From positions 248,001 through 312,000 of the forward strand of contig NJPS01000065.1 in NCBI GenBank assembly GCA_002946415.1: 64,000 bases of DNA. The letters run 5' to 3'. The stretch is from Rutstroemia sp. NJR-2017a BVV2. Taxonomy: Eukaryota; Ascomycota; Leotiomycetes; Helotiales; Rutstroemiaceae. The notes beneath the pieces are model-generated. The model was given only the letters and a program-made list of their open reading frames with translations, was not told the DNA's origin and made no database searches. The position numbers were made by a program, and so were the translations under genes. Of the stretch, positions 34,807-46,541 are shown piece after piece; positions within the stretch are counted from its first letter, which is position 1; each line of letters starts with the position of its first letter.

Positions 34807-35876
34807 TGTGTAGAGATTGACAGTTGATCTTCACTTGAAGATTCCTAGAAGCGGAACCACCGAGCTCTTATGAGAACAACGGCAAATCTGAGCTTATCTC
34901 TCCATTGTTCATGGGGTAGCTATCGCTATCGAAATGCAGCTTTGGGTAGTACGCGGAGCTCTTGGCAAGCAGATATGTCAGGGCTCTACTGCACGGCTAT
35001 GACAACATCGCAAGGGTCGACAGCGCCTATGACACCCATTTGGTGATAAATTTGCTTAGCCTGATCAACGACTCAGGGCAAGTGATCGACTGTGGTGGCT
35101 CTATATTCAGGTTTATGCATGCTTGAAGATAGAGAGGGAAGGAGTCAATATCGATACCATACACAACCTGCCTGATGAAGACTAGCTCAGAGACTTGAGA
35201 TGGTGTGCGGAAATCATGTAAAAATGGGGCGTAGCGATGACACCTTCGATGTGAAGTCGCCATTGATATCTTTTTGACGTTGCTATCTCGTAAGCTTGAG
35301 ACATTTGGACGGAAGAGAGGTTTCCTTTAAGCTTGTGTCTTACCAAGCTCCAGGATTCTCAATATCATGGGACATCACTTGCAGTATCACGACCTGTATT
35401 ATGCATTATCAATACTTATCGTTTCCTCTTGTGAAGTGGGATGGATGGCTCCGATGGTCGATAAGGTCTTCAGGGGTGGCTCGGAGGACGATCTCACAAG
35501 CCGAGAAAGCTTAGACGACGGGAAATCTGAATGGTTGCTGGAGGCCGGCCGTGCGACCACACTGTACGGGAATTCTAACGGTTCGCTTACCCTGCAAGGC
35601 TGCGATGTGGACCCCACATTCCTTCCTTACAGAGTACAGTCCGGAAGTACAGTCGCGTGTGGAAAAGTACCTGTTGCGGCAGTCGTCGTTGGCTGTCCCC
35701 ATCGCCACTGCCGCACACGGGAGCCTTGTTTCTCCATAATCCTTCAGCCTTGCGTTTTATGATTATTTCCAATCTCCTATGCGATTCATGAGTTCATGCG
35801 AGTATTATATCCCACCAGAAGGCAATCTATTGGTGTTTCATAAGACGAGAATTTCGCACCCGGCCCAAAAACAACC
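34807..35876. other. divergent upstream region, sedolisin / OGFr gene
   Basis: About 1.07 kb that should hold both promoters. A 131-codon open frame at 35367-35762 has no domain or supporting context and is not called. Confidence 0.45.
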
Positions 35877-37061
35877 ATGGATCGCCTTGATGGCGACGCA
35901 GATGAACCCGGCGTACAGCCTCATAAAGTAGAGCAGGAGCCCGACAAGTCTTCCAATTCTCCTCCACCCAACAAACGCCAACGCACCAGTGACAGCGACG
36001 AGGACGATATGTCGATGATACAGAATTTCATTCAGCCGCCCAAGCACCAGAATGTGCTCATCTCATTCTACGCTGGAAAAACAAGGGACAGCGAAGGCAG
36101 ATGGCTATCGGACATCTTGAACTGGACGGATGAGACCCTAGAGTATGAGCACAGCTTCATTCAATGGCTTTTTCCTTTGCCTGAATTCTCTATGGTGAAT
36201 CCTGATGCACCTTTGATCAATCGGGATGTTTTTGCTGCATTTCATACAACTCCCGAATTAATGGCAAGACTTAAGAAATCGTTCATTAGAATCTTAGGCT
36301 TTTATGGTTTTCAGCTTACAGACGCGGTTGATGAAAAAGGATTGCCTGTCGTAGGTTCACTTATTCTACTTCTTCCTTTCTTTCGTATCATATGTCTAAC
36401 CTCCTCAAAGATTGTGAAGAGCCCTGCTTTCAGACACAAAAGTAAGACTTGGCTCATGATGAGCAACCACAATCATCTTCGCATCACCCGAATCATTCGC
36501 TGTCTCCGAATTCTTGGTCTCGATTCAGAAGCAATTGCGTTCTACAACACATTATCAACAATCACAACCGGGAAAAAACAAATTGTGAGCTGCCGAAGTA
36601 CCGACTACTGGAGACGCGCTGCGGAGCGACCACTTAATTGGGAGCCGAGCCTTTCAGAGGATGTTTGTCAAGCCGATAGAAAACGGACCTTGGGACCAGA
36701 CTTCCTGAGAGAATATGAGAAGCTTAAAAAGTCTAGAGATTTGCAGAAGAAGCATGATCTCCAGAAGACCCAGAAGGACGAGAGAGAGGCCGCTTGGCTT
36801 CTCACGAAGGAACAGATTGCTGCCGAGGAAAATAAATGTCAGCATGAACGGCACGATTCTAACTCCAAAGGAAAGGAAGCGGCATCTCGCCGTTCCGCAG
36901 AGGCTGTGGGGCAGAGCGAGCCGCAAAGGTCGGAAGGCAATCACAAACCACTCACAGTGGGAGAGGCATCTACGACTAATGGACGAGGAGAGCTTACTTC
37001 CGCCAGTGATGAAGCAATGCAGGAACATGTTTTACCAAGGGGTCCTGATGGCTCAGAATAA
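35877..37061 (+). CDS. OGFr-domain protein, function unknown in fungi
   Basis: Read as one open frame it encodes 394 residues. Removing an in-frame 60-base intron (36351-36410, GTAGGT donor, CTAAC branch site, AAAG acceptor) gives 374 residues and restores the domain. An acidic, Pro-rich N-terminus with a KRQR basic patch precedes the domain proper: FYAGKTRDSEGRWLSDILNW, then YEHSFIQWLFPLPEFS, NPDAPLINRDVFAAF, LGFYGFQL and, after the splice, NHNHLRITRIIRCLRILGLD. These match the opioid growth factor receptor conserved domain. The C-terminal third is Lys/Glu/Arg-rich coiled coil. The human namesake is a nuclear-envelope-associated peptide receptor, and that role should not be transferred to a fungus. 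Confidence 0.85.
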   Translation: MDRLDGDADEPGVQPHKVEQEPDKSSNSPPPNKRQRTSDSDEDDMSMIQNFIQPPKHQNVLISFYAGKTRDSEGRWLSDILNWTDETLEYEHSFIQWLFPLPEFSMVNPDAPLINRDVFAAFHTTPELMARLKKSFIRILGFYGFQLTDAVDEKGLPVVGSLILLLPFFRIICLTSSKIVKSPAFRHKSKTWLMMSNHNHLRITRIIRCLRILGLDSEAIAFYNTLSTITTGKKQIVSCRSTDYWRRAAERPLNWEPSLSEDVCQADRKRTLGPDFLREYEKLKKSRDLQKKHDLQKTQKDEREAAWLLTKEQIAAEENKCQHERHDSNSKGKEAASRRSAEAVGQSEPQRSEGNHKPLTVGEASTTNGRGELTSASDEAMQEHVLPRGPDGSE

Positions 37062-37803
37062 AAGCACAGCAACAAATCAACTTAACCTGTCGGGAGTGCC
37101 CTCACAGTAAGTGGCATGGCGGTGGTAGTTATGGTTTCATAAGGTACAGTTATGGTTTGCTTATGGAGTATTGGAGAAAGCGTTGCTGCAGCAGTTACAG
37201 CGTCTTTTACACTGCATTCCTTGTACTATCATAGACAGCCAAAGTAGAGGCAAAGATACACAGTTAGAGTTGCTCTAAAAATTCAGAGGTTATTCCACCA
37301 TTTCTACAGGTGATCCCAAGCCGGTCAACGTCGGAATAGTACTATTCGTGCTTGCACCGAAGCAGTCTCGGCAGTTCCACACTGTACAATGGTGGGGGTC
37401 TGCCGATTGCGTCATCATGTTCCAACATCAGAAGAGCCTAAATAGGGTCTGCTACCCGCTTCAAACATCGGTCTTGGGGTTTCATTGCCATGCCAGCTGG
37501 GACCAGATACATGCGAACTCGGAATCAAGTCTGCATGGCCGAATGAAAATGCTCTCTGCCACGGTATTGTGCGGGGTAGAACTGGATACTAACACAAAGT
37601 CGGAGGTGGGTTGTTGTGACTAAATAACTGGGGATCATTGATGCCGCCAAAAACCGATTGAAGATGTCGGCACCTCATACTCTACTCTAAACCTATATGT
37701 ACATTCTCGCGCCCTCTCGCGCAGGAAACGTTCTTCCGCCTTTTTATCATTGCAATCTGTATTCCCTCATTTTCTTGCCCTTGAACATTGATCGGCATTC
37801 ACC
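37062..37803. other. intergenic region upstream of the dehydrogenase gene
   Basis: 742 bases with no supportable gene. The last 60 bases are rich in C and T, as expected for a leader. Confidence 0.45.
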
Positions 37804-39231
37804 ATGTCTGCAACCGAGGAACAGCCCTTAGCCTTCATCGGCCTGGGTGCGATGGGAATGGGCATGGCTACGAATCTTCTCAAGACGTTTAAAGTGAGAG
37901 GGTTCGACGTGTATAAACCCACGCTGGACAAATTTGTTGCTGCCGGTGGTCAAGCTGCTTCCACGCCCAGATCTGCTGTTGTGGATGCCAAATATGTTGT
38001 TGTGATGGTAGCAACTGCGGCACAGACGCTTCAGGCTCTTTTCGATGATACGAATGGCGCTGTTCATGAGCTACAGCCAAATGCGACAGTCATCTTGTGC
38101 TCCACTGCTTATCCTGAGCACGTTCCGGAGGTGAGAAAGATACTTGACGAGGAGTATAACAGATCCGATGTAGAGCTGGTAGATGCGCCTGTTTCAGGAG
38201 GTACTATTCGAGCTGCGCAAGGGACACTTACAATACTTGCCTCTGGACCGCCGCAATCGATAAAAGCTGCAAGGCCAGTGCTCGAGGCAATGGCAGAGCC
38301 GCTATATGTAATCAATGGCGGCCTTGGGGCCGGAACCAAGGTGAAGATGGTGCATCAGGCCCTTGCAGCAATACACATTACTATGGCTTCCGAGGCGATG
38401 GGTTTTGCAGCATTTCTTGGTTTGAATACAAAGGATGCTTTCGAATACCTTAAGGACTCTCCAGGAGCAAGCTGGATGTTACAGAACCGAGGCCCGCACA
38501 TGTTGGAGAATAATTTACATCCCTTTTCGGCCCTTAATATCATTGTTAAGGATGTGGTGAGACTCAGATTATATTTCCAAGCCTTTAAACGCTTCTGTTA
38601 CTGACTTTGGAAGGGAATTGTGACCTCAGGGGGTCGGAATGCGGACTGCCCCCTCTTCCTTTCTTCTGCTGCGGAACAAGTATTAAACTCGGGAGTGATT
38701 GCAGGTTACGGTCTAGAAGATGATTCTGGACTCTTGAGAGTTTACCTACCTAGTAAAGACGGCCTTGTTTACGAACAGGCCACTGCCCCTAACACAAGTT
38801 CGGACGACCCCAAACTCAAATTAGTGGAAGACATATTGGCGGGGGTGCACTTAGCAGCAGCGGTCGAAGCGATGGTATTTGGAAAGAAAATAGGTTTGGA
38901 TGCTGATCTGCTGTATGAGATCGTGAAAGGAGCAGCTGGCGCGAGTGCGATGTTTACCGAGAAAGTTCCTACAATGCTGGGTGGACAGAGTAATTCACAG
39001 GGCTCCATCAAGGAGGTTATTACGAAGTTGGTTAGTAGTATTTACACTACCCTGTGATACAAATATTGGCTAACAGTTTCACAGAAAGTTGCAGTGGAAG
39101 AAGCTAGTCGACTGAAATACCCTCTGCATCTCACTGCAACGGCATTGCAACTGTTTCAGTTGGCCGCCGCTACGGGATCTGCAGATGAACCCGATGTTAG
39201 TATTGCGAAGATTTGGGACAGTAGAACATAG
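37804..39231 (+). CDS. two-domain beta-hydroxyacid dehydrogenase (3-hydroxyisobutyrate dehydrogenase-like)
   Basis: Three exons: 37804-38556, 38614-39030 and 39085-39231; introns of 57 and 54 bases; 438 residues. A Rossmann fold with AFIGLGAMGMGMATNLLK at 10-27 binds NAD(P). VDAPVSGGTIRAAQGTLTIL is the substrate-binding signature, and GAGTKVKMVHQ contains the catalytic Lys. The first all-helical C-terminal domain (ALAAIHITMASEAMGFAAFL) is followed by a second one of the same kind after the splice (ILAGVHLAAAVEAMVFGKKI), so the helical domain is duplicated. Enzymes of this group oxidise short hydroxyacids, including threonate and tartronate-type substrates. The actual substrate cannot be read from the sequence. 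Confidence 0.88.
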
Positions 39232-39942
39232 CGCTGAATAGAGTCGCAAGATGGCAATCTTCTTGTTTCCTTTGTGATCTAACCACTTCCCCCTGAGAAA
39301 CAACGACCATTTGATGTCACTCAAATCTCCTACGCATCTTCCGTAACGATGATGCCCGGATATTTTAGGTTCCAGAAATATTCATAGTACGGCCTCAGCT
39401 GGAAACGAATCATTTCGCCACGTTGTAGCTCGATGCACCAATGCCCCATGGGTGATCTATATCGACTTTACCCGAGACTGCCGTATAATTCATCCCCCTT
39501 ACTCTAAACTATTAAGCGATCGGACTACCCAACCTAGACGGAGCAGTTTCCCTCATTTGTGTCCGAAATCGCAGTTCCGGGTAGGTATACCGTTCTAGTT
39601 CTTCAGCTGCTAGATCTATTTTGACAGTGGTTCTAGGGAAACTGGGTGTCGCAATTCATACCCTTGTCGGCTTGGTCAATAATTCGAGCTGGAGCTTGCT
39701 GCTGAGTTTTCGTATCTTTTTCAAGCTCCCTATTAAGATTAGATGCAGACCGGTAACAAGATGCGCTTAATTGGGTATATTTTGAACGGCTTGGGACAAC
39801 TAACCGCTTCAGCTACTCAAATGGACCACTAGAATAATGATGAATGAAGGAAGCAAATATACGGTCCAAAACAGTTAGTTAAAGGTGCTTGGTCGAGCGA
39901 CTCTATTGTCTATTGTCTATGTGCATCTCTACATATATACTA
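39232..39942. other. convergent 3' region
   Basis: About 710 bases between two stops. AT-rich; nothing recognisable. Confidence 0.45.
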
Positions 39943-41395
39943 TCAAGGTTCGTAAGGAGACTTAGCCCGCGCACCAGTCATCGGTATACCTCCAGTTTTT
40001 GTCACTAGTATTGCATCTTCAATCCTTACTCCGAATCCCTTACTTTTACCCATACTCGAGGCCTGTTCATCAGTAACGTAGATTCCCTGCATATCGTGTC
40101 AGTCATGGATGATCTATGTGCCCCAATTATCAAGGAGTACTTACCGGCTCATTAGTAACCACCTCGCCAGCCTTCAGCTTCTCCCCATTCACTCCGTTTA
40201 GATAAGGGTGTTCATGCATCTCCAGTCCTAGTCCATGGCCCAATCGATGAGTAAAGAACTCTCCGTATCCTTTCTTTTCAATGACATCTCTTGATGCTTG
40301 ATCCACAACCGAACACGTCTCGTTGATATTCATTCGTCCAATCGCAGCTGTCTGGGCATCGTGCACCAAATGCCAAATATCCATCAGCTCCTTGCTGACC
40401 TTGGATTTCTTCGGAAGGATGGTCCGAGTCACATCTGATCCGTACGAGTGCAAGCTCGATCCAATATCAACCAAGACAAACTCTCCATCTTTCAATGTCC
40501 TCCCCACTCCGCCTCCGTGTGGGTTGGCCGCTTGTTCTCCGAACAGTACAATTGACCAGAATCCCTTTCCGACCCCAGCAGATGCAAAGAGTTGAGAGGC
40601 CGCGTCTACAATCGTCTCTTGCGTCATACCTATCTCGATACAAGATTGTAGAGATCTAACCAGCTCCAAAGTAAACTCGTTGATCCCGCTCAAGATCTTA
40701 AGTTCAGCCTCGCTCTTCACCGCTCTCAGCGCCTGGATCTCTTGCGAGGTTGGAACGACCTCAATGCCGTTCTTCTGCAGGCCAGATGCGATCATATAAC
40801 GAGCATGTTCATCCAGCATGATTTTTTTGAAGTTGGTATGCTGGGCTAAGACCGTGTAAGGTGACTCCTCTTCACGCCATTGAATGACTTTGGGCTGGTC
40901 ATCTGGAAATACCATTTCCAAGGCCGTAATGCGATTGGTCTCGAATTTCGGAACTAGTAAGGAGGCTTCGCCGGATGCTGAGAGGATCACGAGGAATGGT
41001 CGCTCGGAGAGATCATATGAGGATGAGATGTTGGCGAGGTAGGCGGTGGATGCCGATGGCTCGGCGATGAAGGCATCAACACCAGCGGACTTGAGCGCGG
41101 ACGAAAGTGTCTGTTGGCGAGTGAGGAATTCATCAGCCGTGATGGGCGGGACAGAGAGAAGAGAGACGTGGGCTTGAAGGGATGACCACGCGCATTTGTG
41201 GAGGCTGACTGCTGTGTCAGGGGCATACTTGGGATTGAATAACACCCAAATAAAAGTTGTAGTTGTGATTGCGAATATCGATAGGAGGATAAGAACTACT
41301 CGCTCCATCCAAGACTCTCGCTTGGTTCTGGATGCAGATTTCACTGCAAGGGATGGAAGCAGAGGCTCCAGCAGGACGTCCTTCTCTGGCGCCAT
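39943..41395 (-). CDS. membrane-anchored M24 metallopeptidase (Xaa-Pro aminopeptidase/prolidase-like)
   Basis: Two exons, 40145-41395 and 39943-40086, with a 58-base intron; 464 residues. A single hydrophobic segment at about 33-53 follows a basic Arg-rich stretch, which suggests a type II membrane anchor or uncleaved signal. A creatinase N-terminal domain follows. The M24 pita-bread fold carries all five metal ligands: Asp310 and Asp321 (LVDIGSS, GSDVTRT), His387 in HRLGHGLG, Glu416 in TNEP and Glu440 in VRIEDAI. The last ligand comes from exon 2, so splicing is essential for activity. The enzyme should cleave bonds next to Pro. The membrane segment is unusual for prolidases and suggests work in the secretory or vacuolar lumen. 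Confidence 0.88.
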
Positions 41396-42483
41396 CTTGT
41401 TGGAAGTGGTGAGGTGGACTCGTCCGCCTCGCTGATGAAGGTTGAAAGCTGCTCCGATGTTCAGAAAATGAGGTCACGTTTAAGCAGACAATATCAACCT
41501 CAAACCTTGGAAATGTCCAAATGAATGATAGAAATCATGTCTGTTTCGTATTGCACCTGCCGGTTTTGATGATAAGAAAGTGGAGCGTTGATAATCGACG
41601 AAAACTTGTGGCTGGCGTGCAGGGAGCTAATGTGGCTGTGCAGCTGTGGCTGCTATCTCATGCATACAGTAACACTCCTGGTGCAACCATCTTCTTGGCT
41701 TTTCTGTCTAGATATGATAGGTTGAGAACCATCTCAGTAGAAACTTGATAAACAATTTTCATAGTAAGATATGAATAGATGTATATGGAACAGGAGAAAT
41801 TGATAATTAGCTTAGGACGCATGCGTTCCCCATCACGAAATAGAACAACCACATTCTCACAGCAATCACAAGTCAAGGAGATGAATATTCCAACACGAGA
41901 TGCCATTGATTCAAATTACAAATCTGGCTGGCTAAAGAGAATGTTTTTGCCCAGACTACCACTATCCAATGAACTTCACGTTCATGCGATCGATAGATGC
42001 GCATGTGAACATCGCAGCTGTCAATAGTCATTCTCCCTATTCACTCTCCAGCCACCACTTGGAGATTCACACCGGCTAACAAGGCCTCCACGCTCCCACG
42101 TACAGAAGCCAACATATACCATGGATTTCTACAGGAAAATCGGATGTTCCATAGTCTTCACTTATTCCTTGCTGTACTATACATATTGGTTAGTAGGCAG
42201 ATCAAGACAGCAAACATTTACGCAAGTAGAAGTATGTAGGTCCGCAAGCTTCCAAGCTCATCTTATAGCCCCTCTTTCTTGTCATGTTCCTGTTATATAA
42301 CGTAGATTTTTGAAATTAGTCACATTCAACTTCCTTAATTCATTAGTGTTTGGACTTTTCATCTTACGTTTCCATTCGCTGGGAGGTACCTGTATTCACT
42401 ACAGTTGAAAGAGCTAAAAATTAACTTATAGCTCCAGCTTGAACCTCTCCTTAACCCCTAGTTCTGCAGTCAACAATCTAGCC
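41396..42483. other. divergent upstream region
   Basis: About 1.09 kb with no supportable gene. It should contain the promoters of the M24 peptidase and the orphan gene. Confidence 0.4.
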
Positions 42484-43314
42484 ATGGATAATTCAGAGAA
42501 TGGTAGAGTTATTTCCCAGTGGAAGGATTATCCAGCACGCCAGGAACAGGGTGAGCACACTAGCAACACGGCAGACTGGCCACTTACGACGAACTCACTC
42601 GCTGTTAATCCAGGATTAGTTCGTGAAGATGAACCTACCAATAGCACATCGTCACAAGAAGTTATCGGAAGTGAAGAGCATACTGCTCAGCAACCCCCAT
42701 ATCCCAGAACACTTCGAAGCCCTTATCTATTAGCCGACAGCGCGCCGAGCACAATAAACTTCTCTCGCCAAGCTCGAAGCTCTCTGCAGACTCACGTTCC
42801 TCTCCTATGTGTGCTCGATAAACAAACCCCAGGCGAAAGAACACTCTACCCAGTGCACAAAAATGCATCGACGAGTACAAGACTTACAGCAGAAGGTCTG
42901 CTGCCTCCTACACCTAGTGAGATGGAGAGCGAGCATAGCATGGGCTCCGATGATGCATATTATTGTGAGGTTGGCGAGGAGGACGAGGATATAGGTACCA
43001 GTACCAGACTCGCTACCCGAGAAGACTATCCCTTTCCTCCCGAGTATGTCCAGACGGAGGTTGTGCGGGGAGGAGCAGATGGCCGGAGGTCGCAGTTGCA
43101 GGATCAAGAACTTATAAGTTATGCTGCGCAGGAAAGTACGTCTTCTCGGTTTGGGTCGAGTGGCCAGGTTCCGGACGAGAGCAGGGCAAAAGGCGAGAAG
43201 AAGGAAGGCTCGAAGTTCGCTAGATTCTTGAAGAGAACTCCAAAAGGACGCCACTTTGGTTGTAGGAAGCCGAGGAAAGAAGATAGCAATATGGGCGGGG
43301 CTGCTAATGCCTAA
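42484..43314 (+). CDS. uncharacterised Ser/Glu-rich protein
   Basis: A single exon of 276 residues starting at MDNSENG; the open frame continues upstream only from a TTG. No signal peptide, membrane segment or known domain is visible. It is rich in Ser, Glu, Pro and Thr, with an acidic patch (GEEDEDIG) in the middle and a basic C-terminus (KFARFLKRTPKGRHFGCRKP). A disordered regulatory protein or a lineage-specific orphan are both possible. Codon use is not clearly different from its neighbours. The length of the open frame is the main support, so confidence is limited. Confidence 0.5.
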   Translation: MDNSENGRVISQWKDYPARQEQGEHTSNTADWPLTTNSLAVNPGLVREDEPTNSTSSQEVIGSEEHTAQQPPYPRTLRSPYLLADSAPSTINFSRQARSSLQTHVPLLCVLDKQTPGERTLYPVHKNASTSTRLTAEGLLPPTPSEMESEHSMGSDDAYYCEVGEEDEDIGTSTRLATREDYPFPPEYVQTEVVRGGADGRRSQLQDQELISYAAQESTSSRFGSSGQVPDESRAKGEKKEGSKFARFLKRTPKGRHFGCRKPRKEDSNMGGAANA

Positions 43315-45134
43315 TCGGTCAGCAAACTGCGGCTAGTTAGAGGGCTTTGTACGGTACATGATTAACAGAGTGTGATTTGGTTGTAGAACTACAACCATGG
43401 AAGCTTTGAGATTGTGAGCGAGTTATTCACTGGCATCAGGTCTGGTTACCGATGAACGTTAGGTGATTCGCCCATATTTGCACTTCGCAAAAGCTTGAAG
43501 GCACAGTTTAGTTGCTTCAGGGCTAATGTATACTTTCCTTATCTCAACGATGAGAAAGCACTATTTCTATTACTGCATTGTGTGTTGAATTTCGTTCTGT
43601 GTAAATGAAGGCTTCGTGAACTGATATTATTCCTTGTACGAAAGTATTTTGGAGGTGCTTGCAGGTCGGTCATCTTCCTCTTTTCGTCCAAACCTGCTGC
43701 TAATTAGACGCTGGCATCGAAAATGGCCTATTTCGGCAGCATCCGAGCGAACTGTGAAGTTCATGAAGATATTGGACAGGATATGTGGAGCCATCTCCGG
43801 GACTCTTTCTGCTTTCTTGAGTCTTGATTCGGAAGGAAACCACGGCCGGCCCACTGAGACCGTACGGTCGTGTTTCCTTCGATCTTCCTCCGCAAACACG
43901 ACCAGCAGAATCACGAGTGCGCATGCAGCTGTCTCGGTTTTCCTTTTCCGAGCACCAACGACTGGCGGAACAACTAAGTTTATATGACGAATTCGAGCGG
44001 TAACTTGAAACTTGAAGGCCCCAAAAGAAAAGAAGCATAATTGATTGAGAGCTTGAACGGGGGCGAGCCATGCTTTGGGACAATCAAGCGAGGATAAGAG
44101 GTGGTGCTCTCATCTATCCCTTGCAGACCACGCAGATGAACTGTAATGAAGTCGTCGAGATTGGTTCCACAGAAGTCAGAGAAAAAGCATTTCTCATCTT
44201 ATCTCATCATCTCCTCCTTCTTATGGCCTCAATCTATTTCATCAAAAAGACCATGAAGTTCATAGCGCAGTAAAAAAGCCCCCTGAGCAGCATGTATGTT
44301 TTTCCGTATGCGCGTTTCATCCGTCGGTTACTTACCGACCAAGTTTGCCAGACTGACCAATGAGATGGTTTGACCCCCACTGCTTGAGCTCCACCGTCCA
44401 CTCCAATGAGGCAATTCCAATCAGAATGAAACATCGATATATTAAACGCAGGCACCGCCAATCTCCTCAATTTCCTAGGCTCCTCAGCCTCGACCGTTTT
44501 CCCTCCTAAACATTATTTTGTGCCTGGTTCACCTGTCAAACTGCGAGCGAGACGCTCCTCTCACCTATCGGACGCATCGGAAGGCTCACCAAATTTGTCT
44601 AGGTAGCGGTTTTCCAGATATTCCTTCACTCACAGGGTGCGGAAATGCAGGGATTGGCAGGGGAAAGTGTACCTCTTCTAAAGTGTTTGCAATATATCTG
44701 CATCTGATTTCGGCGTCAAATCTCAGGCTTGGCGCATCTAGTCGTGCAGTCAACCACGAAAACCCATGAGATGAACAGGATTGAGCCCCATCTCATCCCT
44801 AAGATGTAAGCGTTCCACACGGACTTAGAACCTCCTCTTTTTGCTTAAACGAAATAATCTGTGTGTTTCGATTCATATAAGTATGTTTCCTTCCAGCGAA
44901 GGATTGAAAGTTTCCCATCCATCTTCAAAGCAAGCTTCTTTCTTCGTTCAATCGTGATATACATTCTTTTCGGTGCTTCAGTCGCCTCACACATTCATTC
45001 TTTCAAATCTGTACATTCATTCATCCAGCTAGCTCTGGTAGATTTCACTCCTCAACTCATCCAAATTCAAACTCCATCAAACTTTCCCAAGAACCTCTAT
45101 CGATCCTTCTTTCGATCCATCTAAATCAGTCAAA
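43315..45134. other. long upstream region of the LPMO-like gene
   Basis: About 1.8 kb without a supportable gene. Frames of up to 127 codons on both strands at 43630-44080 overlap each other and have no domain. The last 250 bases are CT-rich leader. Confidence 0.5.
44876..44881 (+). promoter_or_regulatory. possible TATA element upstream of the LPMO-like gene
   Basis: The hexamer TATAAG lies 259 bases before the ATG and is followed by CT-rich leader sequence. Strong codon bias in the gene suggests high expression, which fits a TATA-driven promoter. Confidence 0.35.
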
Positions 45135-46007
45135 ATGCAATACACTTCAGCTATCCTCCTTGCGGCCGCCGGCCTCATCAGCTCCGTCGCTGCTCACGGC
45201 TCCATCGCCTCTCCTACCCCCCGTCAGCCCGGTGCCGCCATGGCCTCTGCCTGTGGTCAACAAGTCGAGGTTAACCAAGCTTCCGACCACAACGGAAACA
45301 TCCAGGGCATGCTTCAAGTCGCCAACTCCCAGAGCGACTACAACGCCGCCGAGTGTGACATCTGGTTGTGCAAGGGTTACAAGTGGGAGGATAACGAGGA
45401 CCTTCTCCAAACCTACACCGCTGGACAGGTCGTGCCAATCGCCTTCAACGTCGCTGCTCCTCACACTGGTACCGCCAACGTCTCCATCGTGGACACCGCA
45501 ACAAACACCGTCATCGAGCAACTCCTCTACTACCCCGTCTTCGCCTCAACCGCCACCGGTGTCACCTCCAACGAGACCTTATTCTCCATCACCATCCCTT
45601 CCACTCTCGGTGATAAGTGCTCCACTGGTGGAGCCTGTGTTATCCAACATTACTGGAACGCCGCCAGCATCGACCAAACTTACGAGTCATGTATTGATTT
45701 CGTTGTCGGAGGATCCGGATCAAGCTCTGGATCATCTTCCTCTGCCGTTGCCTCATCTGCCGTTGCCACCTCTTCAGCTGTTGCCTCTTCTGTTGTCGTC
45801 TCATCTGTCGTCGCTTCGTCCGCTGTCGCCAGCTCTTCAGCTGTTGTGACATCTTCAGCTGCCTCAAGCGCCGGTGTCATTACAAGCTCCTTCGCTGCTC
45901 TCCCAACCACCCTTGCCACCGTCGTCAAGCCATCCACCACTTCAAGCGTGGCTGCTGTCCAAACCAGCGCCGCAGCTGGTGACGATGATGACTCTTGCGA
46001 TGCTTAA
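45135..46007 (+). CDS. secreted LPMO-like protein (AA16-type pattern) with Ser/Val-rich tail
   Basis: An intronless gene of 290 residues. A signal peptide (residues 1-20, ending SSVAA) would leave His21 as the mature N-terminus, the first half of the copper-binding histidine brace of lytic polysaccharide monooxygenases. The second candidate His is His110 in APHTGTANVS. Other blocks include SPTPRQPGAAMASACGQQV, GNIQGMLQVA, CDIWLCKGYKW and a Cys-paired core ending QTYESCIDF at about 189. From memory the pattern resembles family AA16; AA11 or a non-catalytic relative is also possible. Residues 191-290 are a Ser/Ala/Val-rich linker ending GDDDDSCDA without a hydrophobic tail, so no GPI anchor is predicted. 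C-ending codons dominate, suggesting high expression. Confidence 0.75.
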   Translation: MQYTSAILLAAAGLISSVAAHGSIASPTPRQPGAAMASACGQQVEVNQASDHNGNIQGMLQVANSQSDYNAAECDIWLCKGYKWEDNEDLLQTYTAGQVVPIAFNVAAPHTGTANVSIVDTATNTVIEQLLYYPVFASTATGVTSNETLFSITIPSTLGDKCSTGGACVIQHYWNAASIDQTYESCIDFVVGGSGSSSGSSSSAVASSAVATSSAVASSVVVSSVVASSAVASSSAVVTSSAASSAGVITSSFAALPTTLATVVKPSTTSSVAAVQTSAAAGDDDDSCDA

Positions 46008-46541
46008 GCGTTGACTGGATCTCGTTCTAGCATAGAACTGTATTGTATATTTAGTATAGGGGGTGTTCTTAGAGGATAAAGATGGGATTTTGGGGAGAAA
46101 AATATTTCACATTCTTGTATATACGCTGTTGACGAATGAAAGAAGTCTAAACCAATCTACTTGTGCCATGTCTTGCTTTGAGAGTGACTGTGACTGCCTC
46201 TATCGGCCCTCCAATGTGCTTTTGCTCCTCCTGGACACTGGGTGAAGCTAGTTCAAGACCTTCAGACCAGCCTTACTCAATCATACAGTAATGTCTAACC
46301 ACTATTATATAATGGATCAATGAAGATGCCGAGCCTGGCAAATGCGGGCGATATTTAAGGTATGAAAGTACACGCAGAGGAGAAGCACCCCTTTGGTACA
46401 GCATATCATATGATGCTGTCCAAAGGCTCAAAAACCATTTCCCGAATAAGATGAACATCATGCATTAACATTACTGTCATGACACGTTAGAATAATACAC
46501 GCCCTCCCTCCAATTCATAAGATCTCCTCACCCCCACCATT
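46008..46541. other. convergent 3' region
   Basis: About 530 bases between two stops. No feature recognised. Confidence 0.4.

Noticed and set aside
35367..35762. 131-codon plus-strand open frame between the sedolisin and OGFr genes
   Set aside because: No domain, no signal peptide and no supporting context; it competes with similar frames on the other strand.
43627..44083. Overlapping open frames of 95-127 codons on both strands
   Set aside because: They overlap each other in opposite directions and none shows a domain or biased codon use.
45147..45940. Long open frames on the other strand and frame inside the LPMO-like gene
   Set aside because: They arise from the strong C-ending codon bias and the Ser/Val repeat of the real gene.
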